NCBI GenBank assembly: GCA_045114175.1 | Contig: JBGUJZ010000035.1 | Coordinates: forward strand, 1-64,000 | Reading direction: 5' to 3' | DNA: 64,000 nucleotides | Source: Cacconaster sp045114175 | GTDB lineage: Bacteria; Bacteroidota; Bacteroidia; Bacteroidales; UBA932 | Shown here: piece by piece, positions 15,095 through 22,898 of the stretch | How positions within the stretch are numbered: position 1 is the stretch's first letter | How the letters are laid out: the number at the start of each line of letters is the position of its first letter | Made by a program: the position numbers and the translations under genes | The notes under the pieces: model-generated | Database searches by the model: none | Told to the model about the DNA's origin: nothing | The model's input: only the letters and a program-made list of their open reading frames with translations

Positions 15095-15120
15095 TCGTAC
15101 AACGATATAACTTATTCATT

Positions 15121-15564
15121 ATGAGGCATCTTTTTCTGCTGACCGCTTTGCTTTGTATGCTCTCGTCTTGCACGGTAACCACTAAGATCAATTCAGCCAA
15201 TGATTACTATTCCGCTTATGGTGGAAAATCATATAGTTATATAGTAAATGTGTGGGGCGCTCCCAATAGAGTCGAATCAGATGGACAGGGTGGACAAATA
15301 CTGATCTACGAATCATTCACTCAATCGACCAGTGGTAGCATATATAACAACGGTTCTAACACCTCCGACATTCGCGCGAATACTTTGGCTACCAGGCACT
15401 ATGCCGAGTTCTATATTTCCTCCGATGACACTTGTTACAAGGTGCGCACAAATCACATGCGGGATGGAGGGAAAAAAATCAGTTGGTGGAAGACTGGCCT
15501 GCTTGCCGCTCTAGGCACACCAATAGCATATATTGTGTACCTTATGTTAGCGCCGAAAAATTAA
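15121..15564 (+). CDS. hypothetical lipoprotein with C-terminal hydrophobic segment
   Basis: 147 residues from the ATG at 15121, which gives a clean signal (MRHLFLLTALLCMLSSC) with lipobox LSSC. A start at 15082 would bury it. The central part (SYIVNVWGAPNRVESDGQGG, then ILIYESF) resembles the small beta-rich lipoprotein fold that begins with W-G-x-P, as in SmpA/BamE-like proteins. The C-terminus has a hydrophobic stretch (GLLAALGTPIAYIVYLML). Function unknown. It ends six bases before the convergent SUMF1-like gene. Confidence 0.72.
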   Translation: MRHLFLLTALLCMLSSCTVTTKINSANDYYSAYGGKSYSYIVNVWGAPNRVESDGQGGQILIYESFTQSTSGSIYNNGSNTSDIRANTLATRHYAEFYISSDDTCYKVRTNHMRDGGKKISWWKTGLLAALGTPIAYIVYLMLAPKN

Positions 15565-15570
15565 TCTCGT

Positions 15571-16524
15571 CTATTTGCCGGAAGTATCTCGTACTACACG
15601 GAATCCAACATTGGGACAGCGTGACGACGGGCTACGGCCTTCGGCCCGGTATTCAGTACGGCAGGACATCCGGGGGGAATCCCAACTACCACCCTTGATG
15701 GCGTTCACCCGCTGGCCGGAGCAGGGGCCTTCGGTAGCCAGACGGACGGTTGAAGTCCACTCCCAGCAGTTGCCCCAGAAATCTATGCCTCCGCAAGCAC
15801 CTTTCGTGTTCGCATATTCATCGACAGGAGTCAGTCCCCAACCAATACCACAGTTGAAATCGGCATCCTTTGGCATATGTCCTGCGGCAAACTCCCACTC
15901 ATCCTCGGTGGGAAGGCGGTAAATGTCCCTGCCCATACTGCTCAGCCAGGCGCAATACATAAGCGCATCTTCATACGACACGTTTACCGCCGGATAATTA
16001 TCCTTCCCGGAGTCGTAAGTGTACGAACTGTCGAAGCGGGCATACTCGCGGTTGGTAACTGGCGCATAAGCCACCCAGACTGTCTCCCCGGCCCCAATGA
16101 GAGGCAGGAATCCATTCCTTGGAGTACGGGCTCCGGGGCCCATTCGGGGATCGGTGAAACGGGCCATTGTCTGTTCTATGCGGTGCTCGCGATCGTCGAT
16201 GACTCCCTGCACTATTGCCTCCATTTCCTCTACCTTGCTATAATCACGCGCGGTCTGTCGGAGTTCTTCGAGTTTCTCTTTTTTGCGCGCTATTACCTTG
16301 TCGTAATTCTTCTCCACTTGAATTCGAAGAGCCCTGTAATTGGAGGCCGAAGGGTCGCGGCGATAGGCCGAAATCAGCGCCTTGGTCTTCTCGTTGAGCT
16401 CGGGGCGCTCCTTCTCTATGGTCTTGGAATAGCGGAACTGTTTTGCTTCGGGATTGACCGGACGATTCTGGGCGAATGTTAAACTGCAGACCAGCATCAG
16501 CCCAAGGATAATTGAGGTTTTCAT
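15571..16524 (-). CDS. exported SUMF1 / formylglycine-generating-enzyme-like protein
   Basis: 317 residues with a signal peptide (IILGLMLVCSLTFAQ). Residues 30-130 are charged and helical. The rest is the SUMF1 fold: VTNREYARF, YPAVNVSYEDALMYCAWLS, RLPTEDEWEFAAG, WGNCWEWTS, IKGGSWDSPRMSCRTEYRAE, CPNVGFRVV. In true formylglycine-generating enzymes two active-site Cys lie after GGS. Here the first aligns with Ser and only the second is Cys, so sulfatase-activating activity is doubtful. It follows the esterase-like gene by 11 bases. No sulfatase lies in the window. A binding or structural role is the alternative. Confidence 0.85.
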   Translation of the reverse strand: MKTSIILGLMLVCSLTFAQNRPVNPEAKQFRYSKTIEKERPELNEKTKALISAYRRDPSASNYRALRIQVEKNYDKVIARKKEKLEELRQTARDYSKVEEMEAIVQGVIDDREHRIEQTMARFTDPRMGPGARTPRNGFLPLIGAGETVWVAYAPVTNREYARFDSSYTYDSGKDNYPAVNVSYEDALMYCAWLSSMGRDIYRLPTEDEWEFAAGHMPKDADFNCGIGWGLTPVDEYANTKGACGGIDFWGNCWEWTSTVRLATEGPCSGQRVNAIKGGSWDSPRMSCRTEYRAEGRSPSSRCPNVGFRVVRDTSGK

Positions 16525-16535
16525 ATGGCGACGTT

Positions 16536-17288
16536 TTAATGATCAAACACCCAGTCCAGGCGTTTGGATGTATAACTATCCTTGCAGGTTTTCTCGTGGT
16601 CCCAGCCTTCTTCCGTGTCAAACTCATATTGGCCTCCAGCGGTGGCGACATCATCCAGAAAAGCCTGGAGATTCACTTCCTCAGGTTTCATTACCTTGTC
16701 CGCGCTGCCCATTACGGCATATACGGGAGTTTGGGCCACATTGCCAGCATCACAGCCACGAGGATTGCCGGCACAGGCCATTGCGGCAGTGAAGAGATCG
16801 GGATATGTCGACAGCATGTTCCATGTGCCAGTGCCGCCCATCGAGCCTCCGAAAATGAAGACCTTTGAGTCTGTGGAAACCTTTTCAGACTTAATCAGGT
16901 ATTCCAATGCTTTACTCATCTTAACCCAATCCATCATTTTGCCTTGAGAGTCCTTCTCCGGACATTGAGGCACGAGAAATACAGCGCTGATACCATGGTC
17001 TCTAACGTATTCAGCTATTTGCATTATCGCCGGTTCTCTCATTTGTTTGGAATTGTCATCTCCCTTTGCCGACCCACCATGAAGATATACTACTACCGAA
17101 GGGGCGACGCCATCTTCCAAGTTTATCTCTCCACGTCTATAAGGCCTGTCGGCATTGGCAAAGTTGTAAGTCTTAGCCTCAAATACAATATCCTTAGGAG
17201 AAGGATCCTCCGGGGTAATTACTTCAGGATTGCACGCTGAAGTGCTGAGCAATAAAGCTATGATTGGATATAATGGAAAGTGTCTCAC
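16536..17288 (-). CDS. alpha/beta-hydrolase lipoprotein, esterase-like
   Basis: 250 residues. A lipoprotein signal ends at LSTSAC. The core is an alpha/beta hydrolase: VVVYLHGGSAKG supplies the oxyanion-hole HGG, FIFGGSMGGTGTW carries the nucleophile Ser in G-x-S-x-G, Asp lies in VMGSADKVMKP, and His in EEGWDHEKTC. It is closest in pattern to feruloyl-esterase or PHB-depolymerase-like secreted esterases. The substrate is not predictable. The surface location follows from the lipobox. First gene of a two-gene transcript with the SUMF1-like gene. Confidence 0.82.
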   Translation of the reverse strand: MRHFPLYPIIALLLSTSACNPEVITPEDPSPKDIVFEAKTYNFANADRPYRRGEINLEDGVAPSVVVYLHGGSAKGDDNSKQMREPAIMQIAEYVRDHGISAVFLVPQCPEKDSQGKMMDWVKMSKALEYLIKSEKVSTDSKVFIFGGSMGGTGTWNMLSTYPDLFTAAMACAGNPRGCDAGNVAQTPVYAVMGSADKVMKPEEVNLQAFLDDVATAGGQYEFDTEEGWDHEKTCKDSYTSKRLDWVFDH

Positions 17289-17405
17289 GTATAATTAGAT
17301 GCGTGAGGACATAAAAGGTTAATTCTCAATCTGACAAACGAACAATATTTTCTCTATTTCTCGGTCACTTTTGGTCACCTTGCAGCAAATTTGATTCGTA
17401 TACCA

Positions 17406-17488
17406 CCGCCCGAGGCACAAAAAAGAGCAGCTGCGGCTGCTCTTTTTGTGCCTCGGCACCTGTTTTACGGGGGCACATTCCCCGAACC
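17406..17488 (+). repeat. att core copy 4 and second copy of the hairpin repeat
   Basis: CCGCCCGAGGCAC at 17406-17418 matches 13 bases of the tRNA-Leu end. The following sequence matches 13957-14028 imperfectly. Right boundary of the island. Confidence 0.75.
17410..17455. terminator. long hairpin containing the att core
   Basis: CCGAGGCACAAAAA and TTTTTGTGCCTCGG form the outer stem around GAGCAGC / GCTGCTC. It can act in both directions and terminates the pyridoxamine-oxidase-like gene coming from the right. Confidence 0.75.
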
Positions 17489-17512
17489 CCCATCGCTTCG
17501 CGTTAGAAACGG

Positions 17513-18232
17513 CTACAAAAGGACAAAACTTCGCGGATAGTAATCGCTGTAGAAACGGCCGTCGGTGGCGGTGAATTTCAAGACACAGTAGTTGGGATCG
17601 GTCACGCCGCCGGGATAATACTCTGTATCACCTTCACGCCAGATCATCTCCTTGCTCTGGGCATCAGTCAAAACCTCCATCGTGCCCCGTAGCATCATTC
17701 CCTTAAAGCCATCGGCATCACAGAAATAGATGCTGGCTTTGGGATTGGCCTTGTAGTGGGCGACGCGAAGAGAGAAGGTGTTGGTGGTGAAATAGAACAC
17801 CTTGATACCCTCGCGCTTACGCGGTGCCAGCATGGCCTTGGTGCAGGGGAAGCCGTTTTCATCGACCGAAGAGATATAGGCGGCTGGGAGGGTATCGGCC
17901 ATTTGGGCTATCAGGTCCTTGACGCCCGCCAAGGCCGGATTTTCCGGAACATTTCCGCCAATTGTCAATTCCTTTCGCCAACGCTTCAGGTGCGGGAAAT
18001 ACATTTTCATCTGGCCGATGTATTCTTCCTTCGTAATAGGCTGGGGAAGGCCTTTGTTTACCTCATCGACAAACTGAGCGCAGTGCTCTATCATTTCGTC
18101 CATCGTACAGTCCTGCAGGAACTTGCCGTCCTTGTAGCAATAAATGCAGTAGTCCTCATTTTTGCTGCCATCGGCATTGGTGCCCAGCACCTGGTCAGTC
18201 AGCGGCATGCCGCAGCTCTGGCAGAATTTCAT
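17513..18232 (-). CDS. zinc-ribbon plus pyridoxamine 5'-phosphate oxidase-like protein
   Basis: 239 residues from the ATG at 18232 (MKFCQSCGMPL). GGAG sits seven bases upstream of it and inside the alternative start at 18244, so I prefer the shorter form. The N-terminal 85 residues hold a four-Cys ribbon (CQSCG and YCIYC). The C-terminal 140 residues are a split-barrel flavin-binding domain (YISSVDENGFPCTKAML, VFYFTTNTFS, ASIYFCDADGFKGMML), typical of general-stress FMN proteins. A flavin-dependent reductase or heme-related role is possible; the substrate is unknown. Confidence 0.85.
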   Translation of the reverse strand: MKFCQSCGMPLTDQVLGTNADGSKNEDYCIYCYKDGKFLQDCTMDEMIEHCAQFVDEVNKGLPQPITKEEYIGQMKMYFPHLKRWRKELTIGGNVPENPALAGVKDLIAQMADTLPAAYISSVDENGFPCTKAMLAPRKREGIKVFYFTTNTFSLRVAHYKANPKASIYFCDADGFKGMMLRGTMEVLTDAQSKEMIWREGDTEYYPGGVTDPNYCVLKFTATDGRFYSDYYPRSFVLL

Positions 18233-18278
18233 TTCTTTCTCCATATTTCTGATAGCAATAAATGGCGTTTTGTCCGTA

Positions 18279-18311
18279 CAAAGTTAGCGAATATCCCGTT
18301 CCGAGATTCAA
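18279..18311 (-). promoter_or_regulatory. promoter of the pyridoxamine-oxidase-like gene
   Basis: Minus strand: TTGA (18308-18311), 21-base spacer, -7 TAACTTTG (18279-18286), ending 47 bases from the start codon. Confidence 0.5.
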
Positions 18312-18340
18312 TCAATGTTACTCCGGATACCCTTCTTCCA

Positions 18341-18964
18341 TTACCAAAGTTGGCCCGGAAGTTTCAATTTTTGTTTGGGCGGAAAGGCTTTGTCGAAGAT
18401 TTCGCAGGCCTGCTCGTCCACAAAGTAGCCGGCAGGGGTGGCGTATTCTCCGGTGATGCCGGCCAGGTAGCCAGGAATCAGTTCCTTGCAGAGGAAGAAC
18501 GAGGCGTCTTCACCCTCCGGAAGGCCGTGGTAGCGGATACCAAAGTCAGAGGCATAGGTGAATCCGCTCTTGCCGTAGAAGTCGATATTGCCCTCAAAGC
18601 AAATGGCGCCGAAGCCCATTTCGGCCGCTTTAGACAAGCTATAGTCAAGCAAGGCTTTGCCGTAACCCTGACGTTTGAAGTCCGGATGGATGCCTATCGG
18701 GCCCATGGTCACAATGGGGACGCTCCGGCCGTCATCAGCCTGAATGGTCGCGTGCATATAGATGCACTGGCCTATCAACTTTCCCTCGGCCTCCATCACG
18801 AAATCCAGTTCCGGGATAAAGGCGGGGTCATCCCGTAGGCAGTGAAGCACATAATGCTCCAGGCAGCCGGGACGGTAGACGTTCCAGAAGGATTCCCTGA
18901 CGAGGTTTTCTACTCGATCGTATTCGGTTTGCCGCTCGTGGCGGATGATGAAATTATTATTCAT
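18341..18964 (-). CDS. GNAT-family N-acetyltransferase
   Basis: 207 residues. The GNAT core shows VTMGPIGIHPDFKRQGYG with the acetyl-CoA pyrophosphate-binding (Q/R)-x-x-G-x-G/A motif (RQGYGKAL), preceded by the strand KLIGQCIYM and followed by GNIDFYGKSGF. This arrangement is typical of the YhbS-like branch. Substrate not predictable. The C-terminal 50 residues extend the core. It stands alone between the pyridoxamine-oxidase-like gene and the phosphatidyltransferase, all leftward, with 42- and 108-base gaps. Confidence 0.88.
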   Translation of the reverse strand: MNNNFIIRHERQTEYDRVENLVRESFWNVYRPGCLEHYVLHCLRDDPAFIPELDFVMEAEGKLIGQCIYMHATIQADDGRSVPIVTMGPIGIHPDFKRQGYGKALLDYSLSKAAEMGFGAICFEGNIDFYGKSGFTYASDFGIRYHGLPEGEDASFFLCKELIPGYLAGITGEYATPAGYFVDEQACEIFDKAFPPKQKLKLPGQLW

Positions 18965-19006
18965 TGGTTTTGTCTTTGAGTTCTACACAAAGATAGGCTT
19001 TTTCAG

Positions 19007-19504
19007 TTATGGGGCGACCCTTCCGGTCCTGATAAAATGTCCTTCCTGGATGGCTGCAAATGCGGCAACGCCCGTAACCACGGCGACGGGAACAATCGAC
19101 CAGAATACCGTAGGCACGGTAAGGAAGAGCAGAAGGCCTGTCAGTTTGTTGGCCTTTGTGTGTGGAAAGCTGAAGCGTTTGTAAACGATCAAAGCCGATA
19201 CTTGATTGATGATCTTGATGGTGACTATTACCCCCGCCCAGATCCACAACCATGTCGGTATCTGCATGATGGGTAGTAACCGTATTGCGACGCAAATAAC
19301 AAAGCCAATGTCTGCGACACTGTCCAATACCGCACCGGCCTTGCTCTCTGCGTGCAGTTTTCTGGCCAGATAACCATCCAGCATATCGCTGACGCCACAT
19401 AGGCCATAGATAACCCAGAAAACCGCATCTGCCGGATTGCAGAGCAACAGACAGATGGCCCCAAGCAATCTAAGAGTGCTTATTGTGTTGGGGATATGTT
19501 TCAC
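19007..19504 (-). CDS. CDP-alcohol phosphatidyltransferase family protein
   Basis: 165-residue integral membrane enzyme. The family signature D-x2-D-G-x2-A-R-x8-G-x3-D-x3-D is present as SDMLDGYLARKLHAE followed by KAGAVLDSVAD. Four to five hydrophobic helices surround it. Members move a phospho-alcohol from a CDP-linked lipid donor to an acceptor alcohol to make phospholipids. The acceptor here is unknown; PgsA-like enzymes are the closest match by size. A -7 box lies upstream at 19533. Confidence 0.88.
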   Translation of the reverse strand: MKHIPNTISTLRLLGAICLLLCNPADAVFWVIYGLCGVSDMLDGYLARKLHAESKAGAVLDSVADIGFVICVAIRLLPIMQIPTWLWIWAGVIVTIKIINQVSALIVYKRFSFPHTKANKLTGLLLFLTVPTVFWSIVPVAVVTGVAAFAAIQEGHFIRTGRVAP

Positions 19505-19532
19505 AACGCATATCTACGATTTCTTATATGCA

Positions 19533-19540
19533 AAGATACT
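19533..19540 (-). promoter_or_regulatory. -7 box of the CDP-alcohol transferase gene
   Basis: Minus strand TATCTTTG, 28 bases before the start codon. No clear -33 box. Confidence 0.4.
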
Positions 19541-19576
19541 ACTTTTCCCCGATCGCTTTCGGTCGCATTATTTTGC

Positions 19577-19584
19577 TATTTTTG
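19577..19584 (+). promoter_or_regulatory. -7 box upstream of the membrane-anchored hypothetical protein
   Basis: TATTTTTG, 34 bases before the start at 19619. The TTTC at 19557-19560 is a poor, closely spaced -33. Confidence 0.4.
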
Positions 19585-19618
19585 TGATTCGATTATGTAA
19601 CATTTCTTTTCGTCGTCA

Positions 19619-20806
19619 ATGAAAACAAACAATTATTGGCTACAGTTCGTCATCAGTGTTCTGGGAACGGCGATCGGCGTGGCGCTCACATTCGGCCTCA
19701 ACGGCAGGCTGGAGAGTCGTAAACAGGCGCAGGCCCAGCGGCTTACGGCCATCATGGTCATCCATGATATCGATAACACCATCGACGAGCTCAAAAGAAT
19801 GAAGAAGCTCGAGGAGGATCGTTGCAAACTGCTGGAATACGCAACAGATCATAAAGGACATCTTGATAAGGTACCGTACGACACGCTCAAGTCAATCATC
19901 AATAACCTGTTGAACAACAACTCTGAATACCGTTTTGATAATTCGAAGGAGAAGATTTTCAACAGCGACCTGGATACCTGGCAGAACCTGGGGAACATGA
20001 AGTTTATAGATAATGTCCAGAGTTTTTTCTACGACAGGCAATTGGTTCAGGAAGAGTTGAATCAGGCGGAGTTTTGGTATAGACCGATCCCGCAAGATGA
20101 ATACATGCAGTTGTTTATGGGAGTCGGGTGGCTGACGCAAGAGTCGTATTGCGCGCTGGCATACCCCTTCCTTGAAAAGAAACTGCACGACAAGAGGGTG
20201 AAGTATTTTATCGATGTCGCCGATTTCAGAGTCGATTATCTGAAACAGATGATTGACGCCTGGACTACACAAAACGATGAGAATAAATTCCTGATGGGAA
20301 TTACGGACCAGGAACTGGAAGATTATGTCAACAGCATGGACATCAACGGCCTGGCCGTGACGAAACGAAACCTTTCCGGATCGTGGGAAAGCACTTTGAA
20401 TGATGAAGATTACAAGTCTTATACTTTTAACGCTGACCGGACCTTCTCATCCACCAAAGTTATACAGTCTACCAGCGGACGCTGGCAGCAATGGCGAGGC
20501 AAGTTCACCTTCCAAGTCGATTATTCCGGCACCTGGGAGATGAAGGAAGATTCCCTGTTCCTGAAAACCGATCCCCAATCCTATAAATTTGAAGTAGACG
20601 ACAGCGGCCTTATTCCGGAAGAAGGCCAACAGGATTCTCTGAAAGCATGGATTGCCAACTACCGGGAGCAGGGATTGAAAGCGTACAGCGAGTTACCAGA
20701 AGAAAAACTTTTGGTTTCCTATAAAGCCCGTCTGGACTCCTCCAAAGACAAGATGGAATGGACCGATCCTGACGGAATCGTCCAGTATCTGAAACGTAAA
20801 CACTGA
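19619..20806 (+). CDS. membrane-anchored hypothetical protein with lipocalin-like C-terminus
   Basis: 395 residues. One N-terminal membrane helix (LQFVISVLGTAIGVALTFGL) is followed by a long helical region (40-240) rich in charged residues, which looks like the family of single-pass proteins beginning with a short N-terminal anchor found in Bacteroidota. The last 130 residues (NLSGSWES, then YKSYTFNADRTFSSTKV and YSGTWEMKEDSLFLKT) are beta-rich and resemble a lipocalin-like strand pattern. I cannot assign a function. It stands alone and is followed by a bidirectional terminator. Confidence 0.8.
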   Translation: MKTNNYWLQFVISVLGTAIGVALTFGLNGRLESRKQAQAQRLTAIMVIHDIDNTIDELKRMKKLEEDRCKLLEYATDHKGHLDKVPYDTLKSIINNLLNNNSEYRFDNSKEKIFNSDLDTWQNLGNMKFIDNVQSFFYDRQLVQEELNQAEFWYRPIPQDEYMQLFMGVGWLTQESYCALAYPFLEKKLHDKRVKYFIDVADFRVDYLKQMIDAWTTQNDENKFLMGITDQELEDYVNSMDINGLAVTKRNLSGSWESTLNDEDYKSYTFNADRTFSSTKVIQSTSGRWQQWRGKFTFQVDYSGTWEMKEDSLFLKTDPQSYKFEVDDSGLIPEEGQQDSLKAWIANYREQGLKAYSELPEEKLLVSYKARLDSSKDKMEWTDPDGIVQYLKRKH

Positions 20807-20825
20807 TTCATTAGAACAATTATAC

Positions 20826-20860
20826 AAAAAGAGCAGCGCGATCCGCTGCTCTTTTTTTTT
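20826..20860. terminator. bidirectional hairpin terminator
   Basis: AAAAAGAGCAGCG pairs with CGCTGCTCTTTTT, with A and T runs on either side. It sits between convergent genes and shares the GAGCAGC core with the island hairpins. Confidence 0.88.
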
Positions 20861-21212
20861 ATGACAAGGAATGCAATTTAAAGGAGAAGTACCCCTTTCC
20901 GTCCAGATAGGCAAGGGCGTCCGCCAACAGGGCCTGTTTCCGCTCTTCTTCCATATCTGAATGGAAAATGATGTCCAGGAAGGTCTCCAGTCCCAGATCG
21001 GAGATTTTCTTCGTGAAAACCAGATAACTGACCGGATTCTCTTGCTGCAGGATGGCATCGAGATCAAGGGGAAGGTCTGCTTGGGCGAACTCCTCCTTCA
21101 CATTCGCCAGGGTATAGCTCGGCGTACCGCCATCCAGCAGCCCCAGCTTGCGGGCTACCACCAGCATCATCTCGCCAATGCGATCTATTTCCCTGAGAAT
21201 GAAATCTTCCAT
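20859..21212 (-). CDS. small hypothetical cytosolic protein
   Basis: 117 residues, predicted almost entirely helical (REIDRIGEMMLVVARKLG, and EEERKQALLADALAYLD). No signal peptide or membrane segment. It resembles short helical proteins annotated only as hypothetical in Bacteroidota. A TATCTTTG box lies upstream on the minus strand at 21235-21242. It ends within the shared terminator with the convergent gene to the left. Confidence 0.72.
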   Translation of the reverse strand: MEDFILREIDRIGEMMLVVARKLGLLDGGTPSYTLANVKEEFAQADLPLDLDAILQQENPVSYLVFTKKISDLGLETFLDIIFHSDMEEERKQALLADALAYLDGKGYFSFKLHSLS

Positions 21213-21234
21213 CGTCTTTGCGTCATCGAATACG

Positions 21235-21242
21235 CAAAGATA
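21235..21242 (-). promoter_or_regulatory. -7 box of the small helical gene
   Basis: Minus strand TATCTTTG, 22 bases before the start codon. No convincing -33. Confidence 0.4.
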
Positions 21243-21249
21243 GGCAATT

Positions 21250-22782
21250 TTAGTTCAGGCGAACCATGGTGGTAATCACCAGGCCAGCGTTGTTTTCGCT
21301 GCCGATGGTGGCCTTAATCTTGCCGCGGTCAGCACCCGTAACGGAGGCATAGAAATTCAGCTGGGTGCCGTTGGACAGGTAGGCCACGAATTGAAGGGTG
21401 AGCGAAGCCGCTTCGAAGCGCTCCATCCGCAGGGTTCCGGGGACAATCTTGCCCTGATACTCGGCGGCGTCGCTCCAATCAAGCGTAACGTATTCGGCTG
21501 CATCCTTGGAAAGGTCGCACTCCCAGAAGCCGGCGGTGCCGTCGACGGAATAAGCTACCCCGTCCACATATTCACCTTCTCTCGAAGGATAGTGGTCCGG
21601 CAGCGTTCTGGAGGAGACAGTGCCGGCTTTCGGGTCCAACGTATAGATCTGGGTTCCGTCATATTCGTTTCCGTCCCACCAACTGAGCTTTTCAGTTGTA
21701 GAGATATAAACCTGGCCCGGGTCCATTCTCTTGTTGATACTGCAGATGAGGTTTCCCAGGGAGACGGAACTTCCGGTGACGTTCAAATAATAAAAATCGG
21801 TGCAGGATTCGGTCTGGGTCCAGTTATCTTTCCCGTCGCCCACCGTGATTGTTTTTTCATAGGTATTGGCATAATACAGTTCTCCGCCGATGGAGAGCAG
21901 GAAAGACTCTTTCCCGGGCTCCATTTGAAGAAGAACCGGTTCATAGGAAGGAGGGGCGATGATTCCCTGCATGCCGCCATTGGCACCGGGATAACCGAAA
22001 GTGCCGCCCAGACAGGTGCCGCCCGCAGGATAGATTTTCCAGCAGGAGATATTGTCTCCCAGCACGTTGACCGCATCCAGCGTATTGCCGTTGTCCTTAA
22101 GGCGGACAAGTGACGGAACATTTCCGGGAGAAATTCCTTCATAATTCCATCCGCCAGCCCTCACGAACAGGTCCTTGCCCAGCTGGTGGAACCAGCCGTT
22201 AAGGAACGTAGGCTGCTTGAAGCCGTCGTCCATTCCGTCCGGAGCGCCCGCCTCCAGCGTCCACTCGAACAGGGCGCCGTCGCTCTTGCGGATAAGGTAG
22301 TGTGCGCCGTGGCGGTCGTGGTATTTGTCGCTGAAATCATTGATAATAGCGGACAGGGCGTGACGCGCGTCGCCGTCCTTAGGATAATTTGCCCATCCAC
22401 CCCTGACATCGTAATGACAGTTGGCCAGCCACAGCCAGCCTTCGCCAACGGGAAATACAAATCCGGGGGATATTATGAGGTTGGCCTGGATGCTCTCGGC
22501 CACTTCTCCATTTACCCCCTCGACATCTACCTGGTAGGAAACCTCGACCATCGTGCCGTCCTCCGACACCGTATAGAGGGCCTGGGGCCCCACCGTAACG
22601 TCTCCTTCGGCACGGGTGGCGGGAGCGCCCTTGGCGAGGGCCAGCATCGAAGTGCCGGCAATATTCGCTTTGCGGAAGGTAACTTTTGCTTTCGAATTAT
22701 AGTCGTCTCCGCAGGCGGACACGAATGCAATAGACAGAATCAGCGAAACAAAAAAGATTGCGTTTTTGATAATCTGTTTCAT
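21250..22782 (-). CDS. lipoprotein with propeller-like repeats (DUF4374-like)
   Basis: 510 residues from the ATG at 22782 (MKQIIKNAIFFVSLILS). The earlier TTG at 22803 lies inside the -7 box and is rejected. The signal ends at the lipobox VSAC. The mature protein has repeated strands with aromatic pairs (EGWLWLANCHYD, GWNYEGISPGN, SFLLSIGGELYYANTY) typical of a beta-propeller. The pattern resembles the DUF4374 proteins often found with TonB receptors, but the family call is tentative. No TonB receptor lies nearby. Divergent from the sensor kinase. Confidence 0.7.
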   Translation of the reverse strand: MKQIIKNAIFFVSLILSIAFVSACGDDYNSKAKVTFRKANIAGTSMLALAKGAPATRAEGDVTVGPQALYTVSEDGTMVEVSYQVDVEGVNGEVAESIQANLIISPGFVFPVGEGWLWLANCHYDVRGGWANYPKDGDARHALSAIINDFSDKYHDRHGAHYLIRKSDGALFEWTLEAGAPDGMDDGFKQPTFLNGWFHQLGKDLFVRAGGWNYEGISPGNVPSLVRLKDNGNTLDAVNVLGDNISCWKIYPAGGTCLGGTFGYPGANGGMQGIIAPPSYEPVLLQMEPGKESFLLSIGGELYYANTYEKTITVGDGKDNWTQTESCTDFYYLNVTGSSVSLGNLICSINKRMDPGQVYISTTEKLSWWDGNEYDGTQIYTLDPKAGTVSSRTLPDHYPSREGEYVDGVAYSVDGTAGFWECDLSKDAAEYVTLDWSDAAEYQGKIVPGTLRMERFEAASLTLQFVAYLSNGTQLNFYASVTGADRGKIKATIGSENNAGLVITTMVRLN

Positions 22783-22800
22783 AAGCTTGTGTGTTTTTCG

Positions 22801-22808
22801 CAAAGCTA
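22801..22808 (-). promoter_or_regulatory. -7 box of the propeller lipoprotein gene
   Basis: Minus strand TAGCTTTG, 18 bases before the chosen ATG. It supports the choice of 22782 as start. Confidence 0.4.
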
Positions 22809-22884
22809 CTGCTTACCATTCTCTTCTTTGTGGTGGAATCCGCCACAAATAGCTGAATTACAAGGATATTTCGGGAGGATTTGA

Positions 22885-22892
22885 TACCTTTG
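22885..22892 (+). promoter_or_regulatory. -7 box immediately before the sensor kinase
   Basis: TACCTTTG ends six bases before the ATG at 22899, so transcription would begin at or within a few bases of the start codon. No -33 TTTG. Confidence 0.4.
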
Positions 22893-22898
22893 CGATAG

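Larger units (their letters stand above)
13957..17418. mobile_element. integrated element C, possibly composite
   Basis: Bounded by att cores at 13942 and 17406 and by the 85-base hairpin repeat. CTTTTGGTCACC occurs near both ends (14028-14039, 17368-17379). Cargo: MerR regulator, lipoprotein, SUMF1-like protein and esterase-like lipoprotein. A partial core at 15044-15052 may mark an internal junction. No recombinase gene. The evidence is weaker than for A and B because the hairpin repeat could have arisen otherwise. Confidence 0.55.

Noticed and set aside
8004..17418. CRISPR array suggested by repeated short words
   Set aside because: The words occur in pairs or fours at element ends with unequal spacing, not as regular repeat-spacer units. 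No cas genes.
8004..17418. Integrase, relaxase or transposase gene in the island
   Set aside because: I searched the frames of this region for recombinase or transposase patterns and saw none. The elements are therefore called integrase-less.
22783..22803. TTG start giving seven extra residues to the propeller lipoprotein
   Set aside because: It lies inside the -7 box, and the following ATG gives a standard lipoprotein signal.
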